Below, piece after piece: positions 9,428 to 17,908 of a stretch of 64,000 nucleotides of DNA. Origin of the DNA: UBA10649 sp965227045. GTDB taxonomy: Bacteria; Actinomycetota; Actinomycetes; S36-B12. Within the stretch, counting starts at the first letter, position 1; every line of letters starts with the position of its first letter. The stretch spans positions 1,178,001 to 1,242,000 of the forward strand of contig OZ245718.1 of assembly GCA_965227045.1 (NCBI GenBank). The letters run 5' to 3'. The translations under genes and the position numbers were made by a program. The notes below the pieces were generated by a model, which saw only the letters and a list, made by a program, of their open reading frames with translations, was not told the DNA's origin and ran no database searches.

Positions 9428-10536
9428 TCGTCACGATGGAAGACCTGCCCGCGCTGCAAGGCAAGGTCGCGATGGTGGATGGGTCGTTCGATCCGCTCCA
9501 CGACGGCCATATCGCCTACCTCCGCGAGGCCGCGAAGCTCGGCCTGCCCGTCTTCGTCAATGTCGCCTCGCAGGCGTGGACCGAGGGCAAGCACATCACC
9601 CTCCTTCCTCTCGACCAGCGTCTCGTCGTGATCGACGCGATCGAGGGCGTGGACTACGTCTTCACTGCACCGATGACGACGGCCGAGGTACTCGAACTCG
9701 TCCGTCCCGCCATGTACGTGAAGGGCTCCGACTGGCGCGAGCGCGGCCTGCCCGAGACCGAGCAGGCACTGTGCGCAGAGCACCACATCGAGATCGCCTA
9801 CACCGACACCGTCCTCAACTCGTCGAGCGCCCTCCTGCGCAGCACGCTGCTCGGGCCGATGGCGTACGAGGAGATCGACCGCTTCGAGGCTTTCCTGCGT
9901 GACCAGAAGTCACCGTCGGATGCCGACTTCGACGACGACTACTTCCTGGCCGAATGGCGCGAGGGACAAAACTCCTACAACCTCGAGCAGCGCCGGGTCA
10001 TCGAGGGCAAGCACCCAGCCGTGCTCATCGAGACCTTCCAGCCGAAGACCGTCCTCGACGCCGGATGCGGTCCGGGTGCGTTGATGACACTGCTCGACGA
10101 GCTCGGTGTCGAGGCGCACGGTGTGGACGTCAGCCCCAACATCCACGAGTTCGCCGAGCCAGCGGTCAAGGAGCGGATCATCGTCGCGGGGATCGATGAC
10201 ATGCCCTATGAGGACAACACCTTCGACCTGGTCGTGTCGCGCGAGGTCCTCGAGCACATCCCGGTACGCGACTACCTCAAGGTGGTCCAGGAACTGTGCC
10301 GCGTGTCCGGGAAGTACGTCTACGTTACGACGCGATTCCACCCGAACCCGACGTCACTCTTCGATGTCACGACCGAGTTCGAGGCTGACCCCACCCACAT
10401 CTCGCTCACCGCGCAGCCGTTCCTGCGGATGCTGTTCACCCTTGCCGGTATGAAGCGCCGCAAGGACCTGGAAGCGAAGATGGACTGGATGGACAAGCGC
10501 CGGGTCCTGGTCTACGAGAAGCCGGCACGTGACTGA
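9424..10536 (+). CDS. Fusion of HIGH-type cytidylyltransferase-like domain and SAM methyltransferase
   Basis: 370 residues. Residues ~1-150 are a nucleotidyltransferase of the TagD/HldE-C superfamily: VDGSFDPLHDGH carries the H-x-G-H signature, and VKGSDW matches the VKGGD region of heptose-1-phosphate nucleotidyltransferases. Residues ~185-365 are a class I methyltransferase: VLDAGCGPGALMTLL is the SAM-binding motif, followed by VVSREVLEHI. The domains probably activate a sugar- or polyol-phosphate and methylate it or the product. This fusion is unusual to me. GTG 9424 overlaps the preceding stop; ATG 9436 is the alternative. An 8-bp overlap links it to the following glycosyltransferase gene. 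Confidence 0.85.
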   Translation: MIVTMEDLPALQGKVAMVDGSFDPLHDGHIAYLREAAKLGLPVFVNVASQAWTEGKHITLLPLDQRLVVIDAIEGVDYVFTAPMTTAEVLELVRPAMYVKGSDWRERGLPETEQALCAEHHIEIAYTDTVLNSSSALLRSTLLGPMAYEEIDRFEAFLRDQKSPSDADFDDDYFLAEWREGQNSYNLEQRRVIEGKHPAVLIETFQPKTVLDAGCGPGALMTLLDELGVEAHGVDVSPNIHEFAEPAVKERIIVAGIDDMPYEDNTFDLVVSREVLEHIPVRDYLKVVQELCRVSGKYVYVTTRFHPNPTSLFDVTTEFEADPTHISLTAQPFLRMLFTLAGMKRRKDLEAKMDWMDKRRVLVYEKPARD

Positions 10537-11476
10537 CATCGACAGCGCTCATGCGTACGACTGCGTGATGACCTATCACGCGAACCCGTACACCTGTGGA
10601 ATCGCACGATTCAACCACCGTCTCGCCGAAACGCTCGGCGTCCCCCTCGTGGACTTCAATGAGATCGAGCGCAGTAACGTGCGCTCCCCGCTCGTCTCAG
10701 TCAATGCGTCCGAGGTTGGCACGGACATGGAGGGACTGGGTGACCGACTCAACGGGTCATTCGACGGATACGGGCTCTTCCTTCACGACTTCTGGGGCAC
10801 CGAGGCAGAGATCGACCTCATGTCCAAAGCCGATCGAGTGTTCTCGGCTCACAACTGCATCGGCGAGGACATGCGCACGCATCGTCCTGACGTCATCGAT
10901 GCGTTCTGCCCTGGCGCAGAACCGCATCATGAGTTTGCGGAGCCCGACCTCAGACTCCTCACGTTCGGCATGGCGCACAAAATCCGCGCGGAGCGCTACG
11001 CCCGTCTAGGCGAGCTTCTCGCGCACGATTCGCGGACCTATCGCCTGGACATCTCTACTGCGCTGCACGAGGGAACGCGCTTCGACGAGGCACTCTTTGA
11101 GATCTCAGACGGAATCCGCCATGTGTTCAAGGGACAGGTCCGCTTCCTTGGGTTTCTTTCAGACGACCTCGTGTCCGAGCACGTCCGCACCGCAGACCTC
11201 CTAGTGGCGTTCTTCCCGCGAGGAGCTAGGGAGAACAACACCTCGGTGCTCTCGGCGATGGCACACGGCACTCCGGTGCTGACCAACCTCGATGAGTTCT
11301 CACCGTCGTTCATGCGGCATGGCGAGAGTGTGCTTGATATCAACCACGTCGACGTGATCCCTACTCAAAATGAGCTGCGCGACCTCGGCGCGCGGGCGAA
11401 GATCGCGTCTTCGCAGCACGGTTTCAAGCAGTTGGGCGACCTCGTCTCGCGTGGCCCGCTCATCGCGGGAGCGTAA
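10529..11476 (+). CDS. Glycosyltransferase, GT4-like
   Basis: A 315-residue protein resembling GT-B glycosyltransferases. It has the N-terminal YHANPYTCGIARFNHRLAE, in which other GT4 enzymes carry a glycine-rich GI(A/G)RF loop. The C-terminal region VAFFPRGARENNTSVLSAMAHGTPVLTN corresponds to the donor-binding site. The second glutamate of the usual E-x7-E motif is replaced by alanine, so activity or donor may be atypical. The gene starts with GTG inside the end of the fusion gene before it and is followed 3 nt later by the second bimodular protein, so all are one operon. A glycan-assembly role follows from context. Confidence 0.75.
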   Translation: MTDIDSAHAYDCVMTYHANPYTCGIARFNHRLAETLGVPLVDFNEIERSNVRSPLVSVNASEVGTDMEGLGDRLNGSFDGYGLFLHDFWGTEAEIDLMSKADRVFSAHNCIGEDMRTHRPDVIDAFCPGAEPHHEFAEPDLRLLTFGMAHKIRAERYARLGELLAHDSRTYRLDISTALHEGTRFDEALFEISDGIRHVFKGQVRFLGFLSDDLVSEHVRTADLLVAFFPRGARENNTSVLSAMAHGTPVLTNLDEFSPSFMRHGESVLDINHVDVIPTQNELRDLGARAKIASSQHGFKQLGDLVSRGPLIAGA

Positions 11477-11479
11477 GTC

Positions 11480-14149
11480 GTGGCGAACATTCTCTTCGCG
11501 ATGCGCCACCCAGGGTACGTGCGCATGTACGAGTCGACGATCATCGAGCTGTCGAACCGAGGCCATTCGATCACGTTGGATTTCGTCGACAGCAAGGAGA
11601 AGCGCATCGCGACTCCCCTGGGTCGCCTTGAGCGGGACGTGCCGTCCTTGAAGTTGCGGGCCGACGGAAGCCTGTCTAGAGGCAAGGACACCTGGGTGCC
11701 CGTCGCAAACGCGCTTCGGATGGCCATCGATCTCAGTCGATACGCCGATCCGCGGTACGCGCAGGCCGACCTGCTTCGTGACCGCGTTGTCGAGAAGTTC
11801 GAGGCGCTGCCGATCCCCGCCTCGACACGCGTCGCCGATCGGATTCTCAACCTCGGCGGCGAGTGGTCGCGAACTCGGTTCCAGAATGCCGCCATCCGCA
11901 TGGACGCAGCGATCCCGTTGACCGAGAACATCATCGACACCCTCGAACGAACGAGGCCAGACATCGTCATCGTCACCCCACTCGTTGATGTGGGCTCACG
12001 CCAGGTCGATGTTGTTCGGCACGCACAGGCGCTCGGCATTCCCGTCGCGGTCGCGGTCGCCAGTTGGGACAACCTCACGAACAAGGGCCTCATGCGCTGC
12101 CAGCCCGACCGGATCTTTGTGTGGAACGAGGCTCAAAGGCAAGAGGCCATCGAAATGCATGGAATTGACGGCGACACGGTGTGCGTGACAGGCGCCCAGG
12201 TCTTCGACGTGTGGTTCGACTGGCGTCCCATTCGCACGCGCGAGGAGTTCATGCGGGACGCGGGGCTCGATGCGAGTCAGCCCTACTTCCTGTGGCTGTC
12301 ATCCTCGAACTTCATCGGCGGTGATCGCGAGGTCGAGTACGTGCTTCGGTGGCTCGGGCGCCTCCGAGAGCACAGCGACACGCTCCGTGACGTCGGCGTC
12401 ATGGTGCGGCCGCATCCGCAAGCGACCGGGCCGTGGGTCTCCGTCGAGCTCAGCAAGAACGGCAACGCCGTCATCTTCCCCAGACTCGGCGTCAACCCCG
12501 TCGACAGCAACAGCCGGCAGGACTTCTTCGAGTCGATCTACTACTCCGAGGGCGTGATCGGCATCAACTCGAGCGCGATGATCGAGTCAGCGATCGTCGG
12601 CAAGCCGGTATTCACGGTGATCGCAGAAGAGTTCGCGGGCGTCCAGGGCGGAACCCTCCACTTTTCCCACTTGGAGGATGCCCTCCTCCATCGCGCCGAG
12701 TCGGACACCGAGCTGTTCGACCTTCTCGACCAAGCCTTGGAGAATCCGGCTGACTTCCTCTCGAAGAACGAGTCATTCCTCAAGTCCTTTATCAGACCTC
12801 ACGGCCTGGATGTCGCGGCGAATGATCTACTCGTTGCCGAGATCGAGGCCCTTGCTGACCAGCCTCGCAAGACACCTGATCCCTCGCGCCTCGGTGATCC
12901 GTTGCGTCGAGTCGTCCTGCATGCGACCAAGGCGGCAATCAACTCGGAGGCGCGCAAGCGAAAGAAGATGATTGGCGCGGATCCGTCGACGTTTCCGATC
13001 GTCTCCATCCGTGAGCACCAAGCATCCGGGCTCCGCGCGCGACGCCGACGCGGGAATGCGGAGTTCGATTGGCAGAATCATGTGGTGCAGACGAACGAGG
13101 CGGTCGTAACCGATGAAGAGGTCTTCGAGATCGCTGAACTCACGAAGGAAGAGACTGCGCTTACACTGGTCCGGCAAGTTGTCGAACCGGCGCGACTAGA
13201 TCTTGAGTTCAACGCGCAATTCAAGAAGATCGCCCGCGGTGACAACTTGGTAGTTGTCGGTCCGTGGACGTCCGAACTAGGTTTCGAACTGCTCTACTGG
13301 ATCCCCTACCTGCGGTGGCTTCAGCAGGAGCACGGGTTGGATCCAGGCCGAGTGGTCTCCCTGACTCGGGGCGGAGCCGGCCCAGCATTTTACGGAGACA
13401 TCGCGCATCGACATGTAGACATCTTCGATCTGATGGACCATCAGGAGTTCCGCGACAAGTTCATGTCCAGATTGGCCTCGCGCGGAACTCAGAAGCAAAA
13501 GGTGTGGTCCACGCTCGACGGCGAACTCGTCGAACTCGCGGGCAAGAAGTTGGGGACGCAGAACCTCGACATCATCCACCCGTCCACGATGTACCGGTAC
13601 TTCGCTGCGTTCTGGAAGGACCGACTCCCCGTCCGCGCCCTGCGAGACCGCACGCTGTTCACCCCGTTCGAGCCACCGGAGTTGTCGGACTCCTTGGCCG
13701 CGCGCCTGCCTTCCGAGTTCGACGTCGTTCGCTTCTACTTCCGCCCGTCGTTCCCCGACACGCCAGACAACCGCGCGTTCATCAGTTCGCTCGTCGGACG
13801 TCTCGTGAAGAAGCGCCCGGTGGTCGTGCTCGCGACCGGCATGCGCTTCGACGACCACGCGGAGCACCGCTACGCGGGCGAGGGCGACATCGTCTACATC
13901 GACGACGAGATGACTCCTGAGAACAACCTGCTCGTCCAGGCAGCGGTCATCTCACGAGCTAACGCCTTCTACGGTACGTACGGCGGGCTGGCATACCTGC
14001 CCGCCTACTACGGCGTACCGAGCTACTCCTTCTACTCCGAGCTCGATCACTTCTCCGGTATTCACTTCCAAGTGGCCGGCATCCAGAGCACTGCATTGGG
14101 GACGCTTTCTCACTGCCTGGACGTCAATCTTCCGCTGTGGTCGAACTAG
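11480..14149 (+). CDS. Bimodular glycan-biosynthesis protein, paralogue 2
   Basis: An 889-residue paralogue of the 6512-9427 product. Module 1 (residues ~1-450) opens with ILFAMRHPGYVRMYEST and contains ASWDNLTNKGLMRCQPDRIFVWNE, RPHPQ and GINSSAMIESAIVGKP. Module 2 (from ~588) opens with VVVGPWTSELGFELLYW and ends near GTYGGLAYLPAYYGVP. The hydrophobic linker segment of paralogue 1 is not obvious here; the linker is basic. GTG is preceded by GGGAG eight bases upstream. Conservation of the two-module order in both copies indicates that the modules act together, for example as a two-step polymerase. Substrates are unknown. Confidence 0.75.
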   Translation: MANILFAMRHPGYVRMYESTIIELSNRGHSITLDFVDSKEKRIATPLGRLERDVPSLKLRADGSLSRGKDTWVPVANALRMAIDLSRYADPRYAQADLLRDRVVEKFEALPIPASTRVADRILNLGGEWSRTRFQNAAIRMDAAIPLTENIIDTLERTRPDIVIVTPLVDVGSRQVDVVRHAQALGIPVAVAVASWDNLTNKGLMRCQPDRIFVWNEAQRQEAIEMHGIDGDTVCVTGAQVFDVWFDWRPIRTREEFMRDAGLDASQPYFLWLSSSNFIGGDREVEYVLRWLGRLREHSDTLRDVGVMVRPHPQATGPWVSVELSKNGNAVIFPRLGVNPVDSNSRQDFFESIYYSEGVIGINSSAMIESAIVGKPVFTVIAEEFAGVQGGTLHFSHLEDALLHRAESDTELFDLLDQALENPADFLSKNESFLKSFIRPHGLDVAANDLLVAEIEALADQPRKTPDPSRLGDPLRRVVLHATKAAINSEARKRKKMIGADPSTFPIVSIREHQASGLRARRRRGNAEFDWQNHVVQTNEAVVTDEEVFEIAELTKEETALTLVRQVVEPARLDLEFNAQFKKIARGDNLVVVGPWTSELGFELLYWIPYLRWLQQEHGLDPGRVVSLTRGGAGPAFYGDIAHRHVDIFDLMDHQEFRDKFMSRLASRGTQKQKVWSTLDGELVELAGKKLGTQNLDIIHPSTMYRYFAAFWKDRLPVRALRDRTLFTPFEPPELSDSLAARLPSEFDVVRFYFRPSFPDTPDNRAFISSLVGRLVKKRPVVVLATGMRFDDHAEHRYAGEGDIVYIDDEMTPENNLLVQAAVISRANAFYGTYGGLAYLPAYYGVPSYSFYSELDHFSGIHFQVAGIQSTALGTLSHCLDVNLPLWSN

Positions 14150-14162
14150 CAAGCGTGCACAA

Positions 14163-15290
14163 ATGACTGAACAAAATGTGAGAAGGCCAGCCAGGAGAGC
14201 CTCCATGGCGGTACCTGCCTCGAGCCTGATAGCCAAGCCCTGGCCACGGATCAGCCCTGAGACCTCGCTGTGGCTTGCGAAAGGTTTGTACTCCCATCGA
14301 TGTCCAGGTCCGACAGATGCCGGAACGGTCAAGTCCGATGTCGTCGTCTGTCTTGAAACGCCTCCCCAGGATCCACGAAGCAAGAAGGAGCGGCTCCCGC
14401 GCGTGCCAGTCGGCTTCGAGAGCTATCCGATGCGGATCCACGAGGGTCCCTACATCGCCGACCGTGGAGCACGGACTGCTGCACGCTCAATGTCGTACTT
14501 CGCGTTCGTCGCGCTCCGACGATCACTCGGAAATACCCGGCACCCCTGGATCTGGTTCTTCCTGCGGCAGACCGTGGTCATCGCGCCGCTCGTCGCGATC
14601 GCCGGGGCCGCCGGGCAGTCCCTCCTCATCGCGCAGGTCATGATCGTCAGCGCTCTCGCCAGGCTCCTCACTCGGGGATTCCGCTTTCAGATCTGGGTGG
14701 CCGGTTACCACTTTCGTGCCTGCCCTGCCCCCGAGGCCTTCGTATCGGTCCGAACCGTCGACATGGCGTCGACCGGTGCGGCAGTGCTGGAGGCGTCACC
14801 GTTACTCGTCGGCGGTCTCGTTCTCTGGCCGTTCCTAGCCCCCGACGGCGGGTCATTCCAGGCATTTGCCGCGGCTGTCGCAGTCGCGACGCTGGTTACA
14901 GTTTTGGTCGTGGCGGTCGCCCTTCCCGTGCTCTCTCGCATCTACGAGAACGACCATCCGGACGTCCGGCCCGTCGTCTCGTTCTCGATGGTCATCGTGT
15001 TCGCCCTCGGCATGTTCCTCTACTCCCCGCTCACGGTCCTCACGATTCCCAGTGCCCTCCACACCGTCGTCCAGTGCCTGCCATGGACGCCCTGGATGTT
15101 CCTCCCGCTCAGCGTTGGAGCCGCAGCTCCACCCGTGTGGACACTGGCCGTGAGCGCGCTGCTGACGATTGCCATGTGCATCGTGCTCTTCGCCTTCGGG
15201 CGAGGACTGCGCCTGTCCGATCCGTCCGGGATCGAAGGCGACGACCTCGACGATGATGACGACGATTCACCGCGCGGCGCCCGTCGATGA
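14163..15290 (+). CDS. Polytopic membrane protein, possibly ABC-2-like; start uncertain
   Basis: The C-terminal two thirds carry about six hydrophobic helices (for example WIWFFLRQTVVIAPLVAIAG and LVLWPFLAP) and end in an acidic tail with seven consecutive Asp. The layout resembles ABC-2-type permeases, but no ATPase gene is nearby, so transport is only suggested. The first ~89 codons read unlike the rest and have no ribosome site at 14163. ATG at 14430 (MRIHEGPY) or 14490 (MSYFAFVA) may be the true start, leaving 14150-14429 possibly non-coding. The stop overlaps the next start (ATGA). Confidence 0.65.
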   Translation: MTEQNVRRPARRASMAVPASSLIAKPWPRISPETSLWLAKGLYSHRCPGPTDAGTVKSDVVVCLETPPQDPRSKKERLPRVPVGFESYPMRIHEGPYIADRGARTAARSMSYFAFVALRRSLGNTRHPWIWFFLRQTVVIAPLVAIAGAAGQSLLIAQVMIVSALARLLTRGFRFQIWVAGYHFRACPAPEAFVSVRTVDMASTGAAVLEASPLLVGGLVLWPFLAPDGGSFQAFAAAVAVATLVTVLVVAVALPVLSRIYENDHPDVRPVVSFSMVIVFALGMFLYSPLTVLTIPSALHTVVQCLPWTPWMFLPLSVGAAAPPVWTLAVSALLTIAMCIVLFAFGRGLRLSDPSGIEGDDLDDDDDDSPRGARR

Positions 15291-15850
15291 CCGCGAAGCG
15301 CGGGACCATCCTGGTTGACGTCGATGAGGTTCTCTTCCCGTTCGCCCACTCCTACGACGCATGGCTGGTCCGCGAACTCGGCATAGGTCTGGACCCTGAC
15401 CTCATGAGCCGGTATGAGATCGCGGCCGCGGCGGGCGACGGCCACCGCGGTCACGCCGTTAGCTTCGTCAATGACCCCGCGACATTGGGAATCGAGCCTG
15501 TCGACGGCGCAGTCGCGGCCATCGAGGTACTCGGCTCCAACTACAGCCTGGTTGCGTGCACCACCCGCAGAAGCGCTCTCGAGGGCGACGCAACGCAGGC
15601 CTGGCTCGACCGGCACCTCCCTGGATTCGACGGGCTGGTCTGTACGAGCGAGCGCCACGACGATATTGCCATCGCGAAGCATGAGGTGGCCGTCAGCAAA
15701 CAGGCGATTGCGCTGATAGACGACACGGAGGCGAACCTAGAGGGCCTCCCTGACTACTGCCAGGCACTGCTCCTTCGGCGTCCGTCGGGGCTCATTAGCC
15801 CCCCCGACGCCAAGACGTGGTCCGAGGCGCTGGGGATGTTCCCGGCTTAG
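15287..15850 (+). CDS. HAD-superfamily phosphatase-like protein (5'-nucleotidase type)
   Basis: 187 residues. The N-terminal ILVDVDEVLFPFAHSYDAWL carries the HAD D-x-D nucleophile pair, CTTRRS supplies the motif II threonine region, and ALIDDTEANL the acidic motif IV. The arrangement resembles 5'(3')-deoxyribonucleotidase-like HADs with a small cap. It is coupled by a 4-bp overlap to the membrane protein gene before it and is the last plus-strand gene of this operon. A role in dephosphorylating a glycan intermediate is conceivable, such as an ulosonate phosphate, but nothing in the sequence fixes the substrate. It converges with the GSCFA gene, with 10 bp between the stops. Confidence 0.75.
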   Translation: MTAKRGTILVDVDEVLFPFAHSYDAWLVRELGIGLDPDLMSRYEIAAAAGDGHRGHAVSFVNDPATLGIEPVDGAVAAIEVLGSNYSLVACTTRRSALEGDATQAWLDRHLPGFDGLVCTSERHDDIAIAKHEVAVSKQAIALIDDTEANLEGLPDYCQALLLRRPSGLISPPDAKTWSEALGMFPA

Positions 15851-15860
15851 AGTTTTCGAG

Positions 15861-17042
15861 TCAGGTCTTGGGTGCCCAAGTCGCGAGCAACTCTTCGTCG
15901 CACAATGCCTTGGACAGCGCCTCGGAGGCCGCGAGCGTTCCTTCATTGGTCTCACCCACGGAGCCGTTGGCCTCGGTCTCCTTGCCGCCCCGCGATTTGG
16001 GCACCTTCGTCATTCCTAACCTGCCCGACTTGCGCTCCAACTTTCTCATCTTCCCGGGGCGTTCGCGCTGGCCGTCCGAGCGTTCTTCTCCGACCTCAGG
16101 CAACTCGCATGAGTCAAGGAATGCCGCCATGACGGACTGCACTCCGAACTCGCTGACGGAGCGACGATCGTCCTCGAAGAACTCGGTCGGCGCTTGCGGT
16201 CCCGTCACGATCTCGTAGGAAGGAAAGTAGGTCACGCCCTCGACTTCATCTGCGAGTACCTGAGCGGCGACACGCAGCACCGACTTGCTGTAGATCGTCG
16301 CTGGCAGGACGTGAACTCCCGCCGCCGTCGCTGCCAAGGGCACCGGCGATACCGTCAGGATGACCCGGATGCTGGGGTTCCACAGGCGAACGACCCAGAG
16401 CGCAGCGCGCATGTCCGCGACGACGTCGTCGACGCCCAACTGCACGAACGCGTACTTGGCCTCGTCGAATGTCCCGCCGACCGTCCCGGGGCATGTGGGA
16501 TAGACGGCCCCGTCGATCCTCGACGCCCAAGTCTCGGTGAGCCCGAGAGTGAATACGAGGACCGTCGCGTCCTCAACCGCTCGCCGAACTGCGGAAAGGT
16601 GGCATGCGGTCATGTCGTCGAACTCGTCATCCGACGACGCCGGGTAGGCAAGCCCGGGGCGGAACGGATCGACGACTGCTTCATTCTCGTACCACCGGTC
16701 CTCAGCGGGCCGGAACAATCCCGCCGCCCTCTCCACCAACTGCCGGAACTGCCGAGTCGTGTAGATGTTGCCGTAGTAGGCGGAGTATCGGCGGTACGCA
16801 AGGTTCTCTGGAAGCAGCGTGATCGCCGGTGGCGGCTCCTCCGTACGGACGTAGTAATAGCCGGCGTCCTCGAGCCACGGGACCATGTTCGCAGCGAAGC
16901 AACTACCAGCCGACATGATCCGATCGTTGGGACGCAGCAACGGATCGGTCCCGGCGACTAGGCCTGCAGTAACAAACTCCGGGGCGACCGCTGACTTCCA
17001 GAACGCGGAAGCCGGCAGGTGCCGATACGGATGGTCGCTCAT
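15861..17042 (-). CDS. GSCFA domain protein (copy 1)
   Basis: 393 residues from the ATG at 17042, which has GGGGGAG eight bases upstream. The open frame continues to 17426 but that extension is out-of-frame with a better gene. The GSCFA signature itself is visible (SAGSCFAANM, ~residues 43-52), with GNIYTTRQFRQL, FTLGLTETW, VILTVSPVPL and YFPSYEIVTG, all typical of this SGNH-hydrolase-related family. It probably acts as an esterase or acyl transferase on surface glycans. A basic then acidic tail of ~60 residues is specific to this copy. The second copy is at 26446-27489. It overlaps the upstream SGNH gene by 4 bp. Confidence 0.88.
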   Translation of the reverse strand: MSDHPYRHLPASAFWKSAVAPEFVTAGLVAGTDPLLRPNDRIMSAGSCFAANMVPWLEDAGYYYVRTEEPPPAITLLPENLAYRRYSAYYGNIYTTRQFRQLVERAAGLFRPAEDRWYENEAVVDPFRPGLAYPASSDDEFDDMTACHLSAVRRAVEDATVLVFTLGLTETWASRIDGAVYPTCPGTVGGTFDEAKYAFVQLGVDDVVADMRAALWVVRLWNPSIRVILTVSPVPLAATAAGVHVLPATIYSKSVLRVAAQVLADEVEGVTYFPSYEIVTGPQAPTEFFEDDRRSVSEFGVQSVMAAFLDSCELPEVGEERSDGQRERPGKMRKLERKSGRLGMTKVPKSRGGKETEANGSVGETNEGTLAASEALSKALCDEELLATWAPKT

Positions 17043-17815
17043 GTCTGGCTCCCCCTGAGTGCCTGGGCGATCTCGTCCCACATGATCGCGCCAAACTCCG
17101 CATTGCCGTGCGATCCGTCGCGAGCGTATTGGGGGTGCAATAATCCGCGGCTGTCGAACGTGCTCGGTGGAACGGGCACCCACCGTGCGCCCTGCGCCTC
17201 GGCTGTCTCGCGCGTCACGTCCTGCACAAGCGACCAGAGGGCTACGCGCTGTGAATCCGGCTGCATCGGCGCGGTCGTGATGTCGACACCGCCTCGCTGC
17301 AACTTCGTGTTCTGCGCCTTCTTGGCTATGAATCTCTCGCGTGTCACCTCCGCCGCGGTGGGCGGCGGCGTTCCAATGACGAGCACATCCTTCGCCGTGC
17401 TCAAGAGAGCGGGGATAACCTCGCACATTGGCTCGACCGATGGGGCGAGGAGCGCCCGAAGAGCTCGCTCAGTCACGAAGGAGCCAGCAGGCTCGCTCGG
17501 CCGGTACGGGAACGGCCCTCGGAGGGAAACCTCCATATCTGTCTCGAACAGGAAGTACGTCACGTGCTGGTTGCCTGACCACACGATGACTGCGGACCGA
17601 CCGGCCATTTGCGAGACGTACTCTGGCCAATAGCCTTCCCAACCAGGTCCCGGCTCCGCTTCGCCAGAAATCCTTTGCGAGATGAAAACAGCCCGACGCA
17701 TGTCTTCACGTGGGAACTCTTCTAGGGCGTAGAGCAGGGCAGTTCTGTGCGATTCGCCGCCGACGACGACCTGCGGATCGGCATCTCCGGCCATTACCAA
17801 CGTTGTCAACGCCAC
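17039..17815 (-). CDS. SGNH/GDSL-like hydrolase
   Basis: 258 residues. Three SGNH blocks can be recognised: VVVGGESHRTAL near residue 17 (nucleophile Ser), VIVWSGNQH near 77 (Gly/Asn block) and ARDGSHGNAEFG near 235, a D-x-x-H block. This points to an O-acyl esterase or transferase of the SGNH fold, coupled by a 4-bp overlap to a GSCFA protein of related fold. The pair probably decorates the island's polymer. The GTG start at 17815 has no ribosome site, but TAGGGT sits 6 nt upstream, which suits a leaderless transcript. Confidence 0.72.
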   Translation of the reverse strand: MALTTLVMAGDADPQVVVGGESHRTALLYALEEFPREDMRRAVFISQRISGEAEPGPGWEGYWPEYVSQMAGRSAVIVWSGNQHVTYFLFETDMEVSLRGPFPYRPSEPAGSFVTERALRALLAPSVEPMCEVIPALLSTAKDVLVIGTPPPTAAEVTRERFIAKKAQNTKLQRGGVDITTAPMQPDSQRVALWSLVQDVTRETAEAQGARWVPVPPSTFDSRGLLHPQYARDGSHGNAEFGAIMWDEIAQALRGSQT

Positions 17816-17827
17816 GGAAGGACCCTA
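17816..17827 (-). promoter_or_regulatory. Probable leaderless -10 box for the SGNH-GSCFA operon
   Basis: TAGGGT on the minus strand (17827-17822) lies exactly 6 nt before the GTG at 17815, and no Shine-Dalgarno sequence is present. No clear -35 is visible. The spacing matches other genes in this window. Confidence 0.5.
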
Positions 17828-17908
17828 CCGGGGATTGGCCAGGATCATCCGGAAGGTAGCCTGCTTGAAACCATTTGCCTCGACTCCACCCGAATCCGGC
17901 CTGTTATT

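Noticed and set aside
17043..17426. N-terminal extension of the GSCFA gene
   Set aside because: It overlaps the SGNH gene in another frame, reads as Arg/His-rich noise, and the ATG at 17042 has a good ribosome site.
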